DNA of 64,000 nucleotides from Adineta ricciae (Eukaryota > Rotifera > Eurotatoria > Adinetida > Adinetidae): NCBI GenBank assembly GCA_905250025.1, contig CAJNOJ010000256.1:1-64000 (forward strand). Direction: 5' to 3'. The translations under genes were made by a program, and so were the position numbers. A model generated the notes under the pieces. It ran no database searches and was not told the DNA's origin. It saw only the letters and a program-made list of their open reading frames with translations. Of the stretch, positions 32,215 to 45,095 are shown in pieces. Within the stretch, counting starts at the first letter, position 1; each line of letters starts with the position of its first letter.

Positions 32215-32660
32215 TATTCAATGACGTCTTTTGTTTTTTTCAAATAATATCTGATTGCATAAATCAATCAAGCGTGCTATGTAATACATGGCTTGATAAG
32301 ATGCATATATATTTCTAGTATATATGAATATTTTTCGTACACAACGTTTTCGTCGAGTAATACCATAACTGACATAGGTTTTATAGGAAAATATTAGTTG
32401 AATGGGAGCCCAGAACCAAATGACCATAATTCGCTAATTTCTTGTGACCATAGCGATTTTAATCAAATGCGTTCGAGATTCTAAAAAATAATGATGGTTT
32501 TAACTTTTATCTTAGTATTTAGTCGTATCTTAGCTTACATCCGCAGCAACTGCTTCGCTTGCATCGAGTTCGGTTGAAGATAATGAGTAGTTCATTTGAC
32601 TGAAACGTACTCTTCGCATCTTTCTGCAAATGAATATGTTAATTACAGTCAATAGATATA
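32215..32660. other. Intergenic, haplotype B
   Basis: Matches 22176-22617 in A. No confident gene; the same minus-strand frame (32530-32730) with the conserved DASEAVAADVS end is present. Confidence 0.45.
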
Positions 32661-34013
32661 TTGATTTTAGCCAAAGATGATTTTTGTTTGGTACAAACAA
32701 GAATAGTTCAAATGGGGTACTGTACCCCAAAAATGGGTACGGATGGCAGCCCTGCTACGAAACTAAAAAATCTTTTAAATAAAGCTAAACCTTCTATTCA
32801 ATACGAAGTGCGCAAGAAAAAACCTCAATCAACAAGCGAATTTCTTAAGTTTGCGAAAGAAGCTGAAGAACTTATGTAATTATCAAATTTAACCTTTCCT
32901 ACCGTTCTTGGTATATCTTATGAGTCCTTCTCGCAATCTACACCTACATCTATCGTTCCTTCGTATTCTGCTTCTCAGAATAATTATCCCTATACAAATT
33001 CTCGTAACTCTAATCATAGGAACCAAAGTTCGAACAGTCGCAACTATTCTCCTCGACGACGAAGTTTTCCTTCTCAATCTAGAGCTTTTTCTTATTCATC
33101 AGCTCTATCATCACAAAATCGGTCGACTCCTGGTACCACCTTTTCACAACAATTTCAACCACGTAATTCAGCCCCTACGCATGCTACTAGTAATCGTCCT
33201 AGCCCTCTTATGGCAAACTCCAATACTAACAATATCATGCCTCCTCGGCAACCTACTGTTAATGCTATTGATCTCCCTCAGTCAGCTAACCACGTTGATC
33301 TTCTATCACATGAACTCTCATCCATTCTCCGTAGTCGTTGTAATCAACTTGGACATGAGGCTTCGGTCTGTTCAAGTTTCTAGACCCGGAGGAGACATCG
33401 ATAGACGGTGTTATCTCGGGAAATGTTTTTTCAAACCCTTCAAAATTTTCCCTAATTTATTTCACTGCTTGTNTCTCCCTCAGTCAGCTAACCACGTTGA
33501 TCTTCTATCACATGAACTCTCATCCATTCTCCGTAGTCGTTGTAATCAACTTGGACATGAGGCTTCGGTCTGTTCAAGTTTCTAGACCCGGAGGAGACAT
33601 CGATAGACGGTGTTATCTCCGGAAATGTTTTTTCAAACCCTTCAAAATTTTCCCTAATTTATTTCACTGCTTGTGCCAATCAACTGTCTACGCCAATTCT
33701 ACTTGATACCGGAGCAACTGTAACTTTCATCCATAAACATCTATTAGAAGAATTTCCTCATTATCAGATGATTGACAGCGTCCATTCTTCTTTCGTTTTA
33801 GCTGATGGAGTCGCACCTTTTCATGTATCAGGCACGGTTTTTCTAACTCTTCAATTTGCTCACATGATGACTACAGTAACCGCTCAGATAGCTGATAATC
33901 TATGTACCAGTATGATTTTAAGCATGGATTATATAAATCAGTATATCATTGTAATGTATTGCAGATGTTTCTTGACTTTCATTGAAATTCTTTATGAGCA
34001 AATTCTATGTTAA
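32661..34013 (+). mobile_element. Fossil gag-protease stretch of an LTR-type retroelement, copy B
   Basis: Same remnant as 22618-23761: polar gag-like region, then an aspartic-protease-like part. Around 33473 an N join carries an unmerged overlap, so part of the element (about 33280-33470) is repeated as 33474-33664; this lengthens it artificially. It is broken at several points and lacks reverse transcriptase and LTRs. Shared position with A dates the insertion before allelic divergence. Confidence 0.55.
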
Positions 34014-34154
34014 TAAGTTTTTCAAATGAATACACTGATATCGTACGCCATCTGTCGCAGATGCTTATGGTAGGAGAAATGCTAGCTATACTTTCTGCAT
34101 GGTCAGTGACGATGAAGTAAATTTTGCCTTGTTTCCAGTAACATATCAGCACGC

Positions 34155-35111
34155 ATGATGTCGAAAGTAAAGAGAGTATTTGGTGCTGCCACTTTTAACA
34201 AAAATGGACCTGGAGGATTTAAAACAAGAGAAGAAGTATCCGAAGTTCTTGGTTTTCTTAAGGCAGATGGAATCGACGAACTAGATACAGCAAGAAGATA
34301 TGGAGATGGAACTAGCGAAGAATTAATTGGCGAAACACCAGATTTCGAAGGATTTACAGTTGCCACGAAAGCAAGTCCGTATGTGAACAAATTGACGAAA
34401 GAAAATACAATTACACAATGCGAGACAAGTTTAAAAGCATTGAAACGATCTTCGGTTGACATCTTTTATATTCATGTACCAGATCGTTCGACTCCGTTTG
34501 AAGAGACAGCCGAAGCAATACATGAACTTTACCAACGCGGATGTTTTAAAAGATTCGGCCTATCAAATTTTACTGCTGAAGAAGTCCAACGAATGTACGA
34601 CATTTGCAAACAGAACAATTATGTCCTTCCATCAGTGTATCAAGGAAATTACAATTTGATGACGCGAAAGAATGAACAAGAATTATTTCCATTATTGAGA
34701 AAATTAGGAATGAAATTTTATGCGTTTTCACCGCTTGCTGGAGGCTTCTTGATTAAAACACCAGACCAAATTAAAAATGCTCAGGCTAATTCTCGATTTG
34801 ATGTTTCTACTCGCTATGGTCAAATGTATTCCAATTTGTATTGCAAAGACACTCTTTTCTTAGCTTTAGAAAAATTCCAAAATAGTTGCAAGGAGTTCAA
34901 TATCAAACCTTCTGAAGCTTGTTTTTCCTGGCTTCGAAATCATTCGGCATTGGAAGAAGGAGATGCAATCATTTTGGGCGCATCCAACATACAACAACTT
35001 CAAGATAATCTGAGCGATTCCAAAGCAGCTCCATTGAATGCGGATATGATTCAAATATTGAATGATTTGTGGAACATAGTCAAAGACGAAGCTCCGGCAT
35101 ATCATATCTAA
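34155..35111 (+). CDS. Aldo-keto reductase, AKR7 type, copy B
   Basis: Allele of 23897-24850, 318 residues (one extra Gly in the N-terminal GPGGF loop). The catalytic Asp, Tyr, Lys and His and all cofactor blocks are unchanged. Differences are scattered, for example YSPLAGG to FSPLAGG next to the active site and VCFSWLLNH to ACFSWLRNH. Complete and apparently functional. Confidence 0.88.
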   Translation: MMSKVKRVFGAATFNKNGPGGFKTREEVSEVLGFLKADGIDELDTARRYGDGTSEELIGETPDFEGFTVATKASPYVNKLTKENTITQCETSLKALKRSSVDIFYIHVPDRSTPFEETAEAIHELYQRGCFKRFGLSNFTAEEVQRMYDICKQNNYVLPSVYQGNYNLMTRKNEQELFPLLRKLGMKFYAFSPLAGGFLIKTPDQIKNAQANSRFDVSTRYGQMYSNLYCKDTLFLALEKFQNSCKEFNIKPSEACFSWLRNHSALEEGDAIILGASNIQQLQDNLSDSKAAPLNADMIQILNDLWNIVKDEAPAYHI

Positions 35112-35618
35112 GCTATTTAACATGTGCCACGTGATATATTTCTTTTTGTTGCTTTTTTAATATGCGTGATGGAATAAAAATGTTTTTTTTTCTGTCCGTG
35201 CCTACTTTTCAGTCTTGTAGGTATTGGGAAACGAGAAATCTGAGTTCGATATCAAGTTTTTTTTAATTGTTTCTGTGTAATTAGTTCGTCAATGTTGTAA
35301 GATGATCACGTTTTAACCGATGTTTATGAGTCTATTATCCTCAAGTAATCGAATACAGGTTGAACATTTCTGGACCCTTAGAAAAGGAAGAAAAGTGTTA
35401 AAATATGCTCCACGTCAATAATGCTCTTATCGCGTCCAAACTGTATCTGAATACGCAGAAAACCATTATCAATAGGATGTTGGGGAACTCAGGAAAAGAA
35501 CACCCTTATCCTCAAGGCCCTTACATTGATCACACACTGTTTTATTGGGCGCAGTCCATAAACTTGCTACGGTTTATTTTATTGATAAAAATATCCATGA
35601 AACCAAAACAGCAAAATT
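35112..35618. other. Intergenic between AKR and astacin genes, copy B
   Basis: Partner of 24851-25334. No gene is seen; small indels relative to A. Confidence 0.5.
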
Positions 35619-36713
<1,095 letters not shown>

Positions 36714-37121
36714 AAAACGTCGATCTCAATCGAATGAAAATATTGATTTTGATGTTTGTCATTTCCAAACCGTTCTCGTTTGACTTTATATACCAGCTAA
36801 ACGAATCTCATATTACACAATTATAGTACGAGATTAACACTACTGCTGCCTCATCGAAAACAGAAAACTGTGATCGAAACACCTACAATACGCAAAGGGA
36901 AAGATCAGATCCATTTTTTAATTGAATGAAAACAAAAAAATAAAGACGCATATCAGGTCTGCACAAAGACATAACTTTCCCCGACGAGGCTCTATTATAA
37001 CCAGCAGTTTTAGATTGTGGTTCGTTACTCTCTTTTACATACGTTTATTCCATGATCAAATCACCAAAAATCAAAAATCACTTTATCGAAATGAAAATTT
37101 TAAAACATATCAAGAGGAAGA
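36714..37121. other. Intergenic, copy B (partner of 26426-26837)
   Basis: No gene. The TATA-like box upstream of the astacin gene is conserved. Confidence 0.4.
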
Positions 37122-39728
37122 CTAAAGTTTCGAGAGTGTCCCTTGTTTTATTGCTTTCCAAACAGGAGGAACCTAAGTTAACATGACATGTACTTTCACA
37201 TCGTTAAAAATCAATGTTTCTTACTTTTTGCTGATTGGATGGGTTAAGTCGAGCACGTTCCATTAAAGCTTCGTATGCTTGCCCATCGTATCGTCCCAAA
37301 CAAGAGTCTAAATCAAGAAAGGACGCATAAATCGGTCAAGACACAAGAGAAACCATAAGGATTACCGAGTTCCACATCGTGAAAATCGAATGCATCAACT
37401 AATGGAACAAGATTCGGACGAAGTCGTGTATACAAATCCGGTAATAAACGGTTTTCAAGTTCATAGATTTGCTCGGCTGTCAGAAGATTCAACTGAAAAT
37501 CGAATGAAAGTGTATGGGGTTAGAGGAGTAAGATATAGATACTCGAATAAAATCCTTTGACTCATTGCGTAACGTATGAATCGCGAAGACGTAGAAAAGT
37601 TGTTCGAGAATCACTGAGAATTCCAGATGGTGAGCAGCTTTATTCACTTGTTCCAAGAATGATCGCATTAAGTATGTTTCCACATGCGCCTAGAAAAAAA
37701 GAACATGATAACCATGCCGATGAAACAAATAATTGCTTGTATAACCTTAGCCAACTGTACTAGTTGAATAGAATTCTTCAAAAATGTTGCATACGGAGAT
37801 AGTGATGATTCAAACATTTGTGCCAACGCTTCTTTTGCCAATCTACATTGAATACAGGTAGACAAGAAAAGATTTTCTCAGCAGTTCCATATTTACAATT
37901 GCGCACGACTTTCGAAAATATGACAGTAATCGTCCAGGTTGATCATCGTCTTTCCAGACCAAACTTTTGCTCGCAGATAAGCCGTCGACGCGTCAAGACC
38001 TTTCTCACTGTCTTCTTCCACACGTTGAATCATTTTCAAAATATATCTAGATTCATCCATCAGCTCAAAACGAATGAAAATGCAAAAGTCAAACCTTGCT
38101 GTCTGTTGATACAACACAACAGTGTCACCTTCGGCACTCGATGATGCATCAAGGAAATTTCGTATTCCAATAATGCCACTTGCGAATAAAAATCCATGGC
38201 CACCGCATGATACACGGCAGTTTTGAGATAATCGTTCGCCAACTGACGATGTATATGCTTTCAAACCAGAAGCTAATGCGTGAAGCTAAATATGTCAAAT
38301 CGGTTACGAGAGTGAATCTATGGGATTATTCTCTCTACTTCTGGTAGTTGGCGGAAAAACATAGTTTCATTTGATTTTAAATCGTTGAAATAATTATTCA
38401 AACTTAAAAAGGTGACGAGAAAAGCATAGGCTGATGCTAAACATGGAACAAGTTTTTCTTGTTGTAACGGATAGTCAAGTATGCGTGTTTCATTTCTAGG
38501 TATATGAATGAACGTAGTTAAATTGTTCTATTCGCCAAATAGAACATACCCTTGTGGATTGGATCCTTGGAATCGAACAGCAGAGTAGCGCGTAGCAATG
38601 GTAATAGCTTGAGCAAGTGATACGGAAAATGAATAACTAAGATGGATACGCATATGAACCATTGCACCATACAAAACACGAGCATCGCCGCAGCGATGAA
38701 AATTTCCATCCCGATCGACCTGAAACGTACCTATGCCGTATATAATACATTGACTCCTGTGAGAAAAACGTTTACCTCAGCTGCTTTCATTAACATATTT
38801 GTGCGAGGAACACGTACATTGGTCAATCGTAAATAACCATTATCACCGGCACAATCATTGAATCGTGTACTTATCGCACCTGCGTCAACTCCTAAATGAG
38901 GAATTCGTTCATTTTCATTTCTTCGTCGATGTTAACAACATATAAGGAACAACAACCTGGCAAGAGTTCGTGTGTATCTAAATCTCGGAGTTGCACTAAA
39001 AACATCTGATTTCCACACGGATGATTGCGATCAGGTGTGTACAAATGTGCCATAAGAAGCGCATAATTTGCTGAACGTGCCAATGCTCCCGGCCAAAACT
39101 TTGTCGATGTCAATGTCGGTGTATTAAATATGAACGAATCTGTTTCTCGATCAAAAATCGCTTCCGTTTCCAGTCGTCGCAAATCTGTTCCATGACCAAG
39201 TTCAGTTTGGGTATAAGCAGTTGTCATACGATAGGACTTGGCCAATGGTAAAAACTTTCGTTTTTGTTCTTCATTGGACATCGTTTCGATAGCATATGTA
39301 CACATCACGGCATGAATATAGAACGCAAATCGACCACTGGAAAATATATGTAAAAACCATTGACGATGTTTATCATTGGTGATTTTTAGACGGTTGGCTT
39401 CTTCGATTGCCAGTAGACTTTTACGGATCACTAACGAATAGTATTCATCAGCGTTAAGGTATTCAAATGGTAAATGCGTTTGATGAATCGGATGAGCAAG
39501 AGCTAAACGGACTGAAAAGAAAAAATCATTATGAAGAAAAGACAGGTGGATTTGTACGGAACTGATTTCTCGTCGGGCGTTTATTTCATAATAATTATCT
39601 GATTGGCCAAACATAAATTGGGTGAATTTTTCAACATTAAATGTTGCAGATTGTCGTTCTTCTAATAGATGAACATTTTTTGTATCATTGATTTCATAGT
39701 GTGGTTTAGCGACAGAAGATTTCTCCAT
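37122..39728 (-). CDS. Peroxisomal acyl-CoA oxidase, copy B
   Basis: Allele of 26838-29445 with corresponding exons. The start is MEKSSVAKPHYEIND (39728). The first intron happens to be in frame here, so the open frame reads through it (SVQIHLSFLHNDFFFS); splicing as in A is expected because donor and acceptor are conserved. The ELGHGTDLRRLETE, SPTLTST-type and CGGHGFLF blocks are intact. The small last exon again ends SKL (PTS1). No disabling change was seen. Confidence 0.9.
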
Positions 39729-41021
39729 GATGTAACTATATTCTGATGTTCGAACTTGTATCAAGCGTCCTGGTTCTTTTTGTTGCTATTGTTCGAGTGG
39801 CGAACAAAGTGTAGCGATAAGCGAGCGAGAGAGAGAAAGAAAAGAAAAGATGACCACGTGCCAACGATTAGAACAGAAAAGGAATGTTTATGCATTTCTT
39901 CAAGGTGTGTATGTCAGCAGAGGCCGCGTGGCGAATTATTTTCAGAGTAGGACCAGAACGATGCGTAGCATAGTTTTATGCTTCAAACACACAGGAGGGA
40001 GCAGCATATAACGTGCGGATATTGATTGATTGTGGAGCACAATTAGAAGATCATTTCGAAACGAAAAACTCCTTATCAAGGGCTAGGTATAGGCAAATTT
40101 CCAAATGAAATTCATGCATATGATTCGTTTTTCATACTGTATTCGACTGATAATGAGATTGATGAGGTGGCGACGAACGATTTCTTAATGACTAAGGTTT
40201 TGGAAAGTTAAAAAACAAATTCTATAAATAAGCACTAGTAATACCAAGATTGAGTTTCGAATATCCTCAATATTTATACTCATATGGAACACATGACGTC
40301 GTACTTCAGAGGTGAATATAAAATGGTGAACACAATCCTACGGCATCAAAAACAAAGAAAAGAAGGTGCACAGATTTGTGACATGTTGCATTATTTACCA
40401 TTTTCTCAACGTTTCTCTCCATATGAGCCATTTTAGCAGTCTATATGTGTATAAAACAGAAATTTCTTCATATCACCATGCGTCTTGTTTCATTCTAAAC
40501 GCGATAAAAAACACAGACTATAAACTATTTTTTAGCTATCAATCGCCTAACCATCACAAGATGTAACTATATGCGCAGGACTCACTCATTTCTTGCATCT
40601 GCGTTCTCCCAATTCTTCTTATATTTTTTCCCGATGGTCTCCTTATCAGTGAACTCTACTATTACTCAGCGGTACCTTACTGCACAACTTTTTCAACCGT
40701 GGATAACCAGCAATACATCACAAGGGGACACCCTATTCAAGCGGAGAATCTATTAAGTTTACATAAAACCTATTGAAAATCTTGATTTATTCAGGATGAA
40801 TCAGCGAAGATAATCTTTATTATTCATATAGAATGATGAAGAACTACGTCAAATAATGACATTTTAACGTATACACATTTTATTTCATCATTTTCTTCTA
40901 CTTACGACGTTATTTGATATACTGTAGTCTTGAAGAAATATTTGTTTTTACTCGAGTATATAAGAGAAAACATTTTTTCCATTGTTAACTCATTTAATTA
41001 AGATCTTTTATTCAAGTCAAT
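39729..41021. other. Intergenic, acyl-CoA oxidase to B-box gene, copy B
   Basis: Partner of 29446-30940 without the roughly 195-bp A-specific stretch. No gene recognised. TATATAAG at 40957-40964 marks the likely B-box gene promoter. Confidence 0.5.
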
Positions 41022-42285
41022 ATGTCTCAATCATGTATTATTGAATCTTGCTGTTCGACGTTAGGTATTTTATGTCATTGTTGTGATAAAACTTTTTGTC
41101 CCGATCATCTGGATGAACATTATGAATCAATTAATGAACAATTAAAACCTTTAGCTGAGGAAATTAATACTCTTAATGATCAAATAATGAATAAAACAAA
41201 AATGAAATTAATTGGAAATTGTCTCGACAAACTCAATCAATGGCGTAATGAATCTTATAAAACAATAAATAATTTTTATGAAAAGAAATGTCGAGAACTT
41301 GAAGAATATTATTTGAAACATACAGAAAATCATCGAAAAGAAATAAATGAAATAGAATCCGAACTCAACAAACTTATTCATGAACAAAATACTACGGAAG
41401 ACGATATTAAATTATTTCAATCAACTATTGATATTCTTCAGCAACAAATAAAAGAACTTCATCAAATATCTTATCATATTAATATTCGTTCATTCGAATT
41501 AAATCAAAATTGTCTTTCTATTGAGCAAATCAAAAGCAATGAAATTGATTTTACACTTCTCTCATCTCCATTTAAAACAATCGATTGTTCAAATTATGTT
41601 ATTAATGCATGAAAACTCCGAATTACATTTATTTAATAAAGAATGTACAATTATAAAAAAGATTTTATGGAAAAATGGTTATATTCATCATGTATGTTGG
41701 TCATCAACTTTAGAGAAATTTATTTTAATCATTTCTAATAAAGAGATTTTTCTTACCGATGGAAATTTTCAATCCATTGAACAAATTAACATCGATCCGG
41801 AGAAAAAATGGCGGCTTTGTGCATGTTCGGAAACATCTTTATATCTTTTATCATCTCAATGTAGTACAGAAATTTTCGAATTTGATCTTTTATCATCTTT
41901 TCAATTAATTCAACGATCGAAACTTTCCCATTTATCTCAAGAACATGATTATATAACAGATATCATTTATAACAATGAAACACTTGCTTTGGCAATTAAA
42001 AGTCGACATAAAACACATATAGAATTGCGATCTTGTAAAACATTTGATCGACTTTGGTTAATTCAACTTGATTCTAAACCTTTTAGTTATTATTCAATGT
42101 GTTTACTCAATTGTAATGATTGGCTTGTATTAGATCATAAGAATTCACTTCTTATGCATATAACATCAAATGGAAATATTAAATCAACTGTTGGATATAA
42201 AGAACCACCCATGGCTGCACTTCTTTTGCATTCGAATATTTTAGCTATTAAAACTGAAAACTATTTGAATTTTTATAAAATTTAA
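41022..42285 (+). pseudogene. B-box-like / coiled-coil / propeller protein, copy B, frameshifted
   Basis: Allele of the gene at 30941-31785 + 56915-57087. It covers the whole gene and shows its natural end (NYLNFYKI). After codon 193 (TIDCSNY) a 32-bp segment present in A is missing, which shifts the frame and would stop translation three codons later; the downstream frame (from about 41590) is otherwise open to 42285. As given, this allele would make only the zinc finger and coiled coil. An intron that restores the frame is not apparent. Alternatively the missing 32 bp is an assembly slip. The C-terminal half has repeated strand-like blocks (LRSCKTFDRLWLIQL, HKNSLLMHITSNGNIKSTVG) fitting a propeller. 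Confidence 0.65.
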
Positions 42286-43405
42286 TAATTCAAGTACGTA
42301 GTTTTTTTATCGCCTTTGGTTATTTAATATTCAAGAAATTGAATAAAATACAAATATCTTGAGATTTCTGTGACGGTTTGCGTATTGAATCTTATTTCTT
42401 ACACATAGAGTGGCAAATTGGAAATTTATAGTTCTGATTTGGATTTCTCTATGTTAAAATTCTCAAAATTTGGAGATCTTAATATTTTCGAGTACCATGC
42501 GAATCATTAAAAAATTTCAAGGAAGCTTTATCCGAAATGAAGAGATAAGATACATTCTCTTACCCATCAAAACCAGCGGACGTCGCAGAATTTCACTCTT
42601 GCAATATCAAATACACTCATGGTCACTTCCATTCTTAATATCTCATCCTTGTTCTCATCTCAATCATTCAGACTGCTTCTGGACTACTTACGATTTTAAT
42701 CACTGGCGAGAGTTTGCAGTGACGTGCACCCATTTTCCAAGAATCATCAGAATTGGAAATAGTGGCGTGTTCTGAAATTAGACTTCGCAGAAAATTTGCC
42801 GTGCACTCATTAATCGAAAGGAACTCGTAAATTGTATGTCATATATTTCTGTCTTAATTCACGTGATTGAATCTGTTTTGAGAGTATGATTAAAATGTGA
42901 TAGATCGTAAATCCTTTTTTGACCATCGAAGACTTTTGAACCGGACAATGTTCCCATTAAACTGCAGCTTGATGTGAGAGTAACTGTGCAATACTTTTAG
43001 CATGACGTTATCTTGTATCGTCTGCATACTCACAATCATAGTTTTTTCTTCATTGGATACAACGTATATAATTAGAAGTGCTCACACATCCTCAAATAAA
43101 GGGAGAGGTCCGTGCTCGACGAGAAGGCTATGAAGGTGAACTATATAAGCCAATAAACGTCGAAATAGCCTTTCCTTCACAATGTGCATTATTCCAGATT
43201 TTTCTTAACTGGGGATTTCGATACCATTTGTATATTTCTCTGACTGGTGCAAGATACAATTTTGGTAGTTAAAAACATACTGAGTCAACTTTCTCCCAGC
43301 AGTATTGCACAACGCGTCGATATAAATAGAGGAAGAAAGCGCAAAAAAAAATTCACCTTGCGCACGACGATCAGAAATACAGCACACATTTTTTTTCTTC
43401 ACAAC
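42286..43405. other. Intergenic, B-box gene to AAA+ gene, copy B
   Basis: Partner of 57088-58196. A 101-codon plus-strand frame (42470-42775) is not preserved in A, so I do not call it. A TATAAATAG box sits at 43321-43329, 77 bases before the AAA+ start. Confidence 0.45.
43321..43329 (+). promoter_or_regulatory. Probable TATA box of the AAA+ ATPase gene, copy B
   Basis: TATAAATAG, conserved at 58106-58114 in A at nearly the same distance from the start codon. Confidence 0.45.
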
Positions 43406-45007
43406 ATGAGTGTCAAAGAAGAAATTATTCCTATTACTTTAAAAGGAAAATATGCTGGTGGAAGTGAAAATAGTCCGTTGACAAATGATGATATTTTGCG
43501 ATTAACAAATCAACAATCAAGTATTATTTACGGGCCGACACAATTTGCGATGAAGTATCGAGTTCTTCCTTGCATCATGACTGAAAAATTAGAGCAAGGA
43601 ACTTACAATGCTCAGGAGATGTTTTCTCCTGGTCTCAACAGTATCTATGGACGTGCAAATCGACATCTACGGACTTCGAAACGCAAAAAAAACGGTTGGC
43701 GGCACATGACAAGGTAACTCAAATAGATCTCCTATGGTTTTTATATCTCAATTCCTCATTTTAGCACGATCGATTTTCTTGTTAATGAATACCAACTCGA
43801 TCCTGATACATTTTTCTACGAATCAAGTTACGATACAACCGAGAACAAGTCTTTATTCACAAAACTTTACATTGATCTTGAAAATTACGTTTCTAGTAAA
43901 CATTTCTTAGCTGTTAGTCACTATGAAATTCCGATTCTGTTTTTAGTTGAACTTCTAAATGGCTTCACAAGTTATGGCGATGTCGATAATCCGAACAATT
44001 TAGAAAAAGATAATGAAGATAAAAGTTTCAATTGTTTTAGTTCACTTCAAGTAATGATCATCGAGCAAATAATGAATTACTTTCAATGCTTCTTTAGATT
44101 TTTCATGTGCCACAAACAGCCGAGCGAGCTCGAACGCTTCTTCAACAATTATCCAAATTCAAAATATTTCCTGTTTCCGAAGCTACTTTACAAATGGTTT
44201 GCCATGACGAACGACGTGGTTTCTACACGTCATCGATTCACATGAAGGAACCGCACATTCCCGATCTGAAACTTCATTATGGAGATGACTTTCCAGAGAT
44301 TCACGAAGAACTTATTGAAACGCTCCAAGAAGAAGACTCAACGGGTATCACTCTATTGCATGGCCCGCCGGGCACTGGAAAAACCTATTATCTTCGTTAT
44401 CTCATCAACGAAATCAAAGATAAGAGTTTGATCTATGTTCCACCAGATATGGTTAAAGTGAGCGAACTAAAATGATTGATCATCAATCACCTTTGATTCT
44501 GTTGTACATTTCTAGGACATGACTAAACCTGGTTTTCTGCCATTCCTGATGAAAAACCCGAATTCCATTCTGATTGTTGAAGACGCTGAAAACATCATCC
44601 GTGATCGACAACACGATTCCGTCTTTGCCAATCAAGCTGTTTCGAATTTGCTTAATTTATCTGACGGTTTGCTTGGCGATGTGATGCATCAACAGATCAT
44701 TTGTACATTCAATTGTGATATGACAGGAATAGATCCAGCACTTCTGCGTGATGGGCGACTGGTGCTGGAACATAAATTTGATAAACTGAGCATCCAGAAT
44801 GCTCGTCGTCTCTGTGTGGAATTAGGAATAGCGAACAAAGGCGAGGATATCGCTGAATCGATAACAATCGCTGAAATCTATGCGCGAAAGAATGCACTAG
44901 TGGAAGTCACGGCAAATAATACAGAGAATGGCGAAACAACAACAGTTCGAACAAAACGGCAGAAGAAAAAGAAAGCACAAGACCCTTTGTTTGGCTTTTA
45001 TTCATAA
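43406..45007 (+). CDS. AAA+ ATPase of bacterial type, copy B
   Basis: Four exons (43406-43713, 43765-44050, 44098-44457, 44516-45007; 1446 bases, 481 residues). The N-terminal half (MSVKEEIIPITLKGKYAG...) is unrecognised. The C-terminal half is a compact AAA+ module: HYGDDFPEIHEELIETL, Walker A LLHGPPGTGKTYYLRYL, Walker B SILIVEDAE, sensor-1-like IICTFNCD, then LLRDGRLVLEHKF. The block order and wording (VPPDM, FLPFLMKNPNSILIVEDAEN, NLLNLSDGLL) recall ATPases annotated in Bacteroidetes and phages more than animal Bcs1 or proteasomal ATPases. A Lys/Arg-rich patch (KRQKKKKAQD) near the end could be a nuclear signal. Spliceosomal introns show that it is host-resident. Substrate unknown. Confidence 0.75.
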
Positions 45008-45095
45008 TTGTTTCTAGGTAAATGACACACAGATTATTCGAAAACTTCTTTTCTTCATCAGAAAAATAAAGAGAAAGCATTTCACTGTTGTAACA

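Noticed and set aside
43406-45007. Identification of the AAA+ gene as mitochondrial Bcs1 or a proteasomal ATPase
   Set aside because: Neither the Bcs1 N-terminal domain nor the second region of homology of classical AAA proteins is evident; only Walker A/B resemblance supports it.
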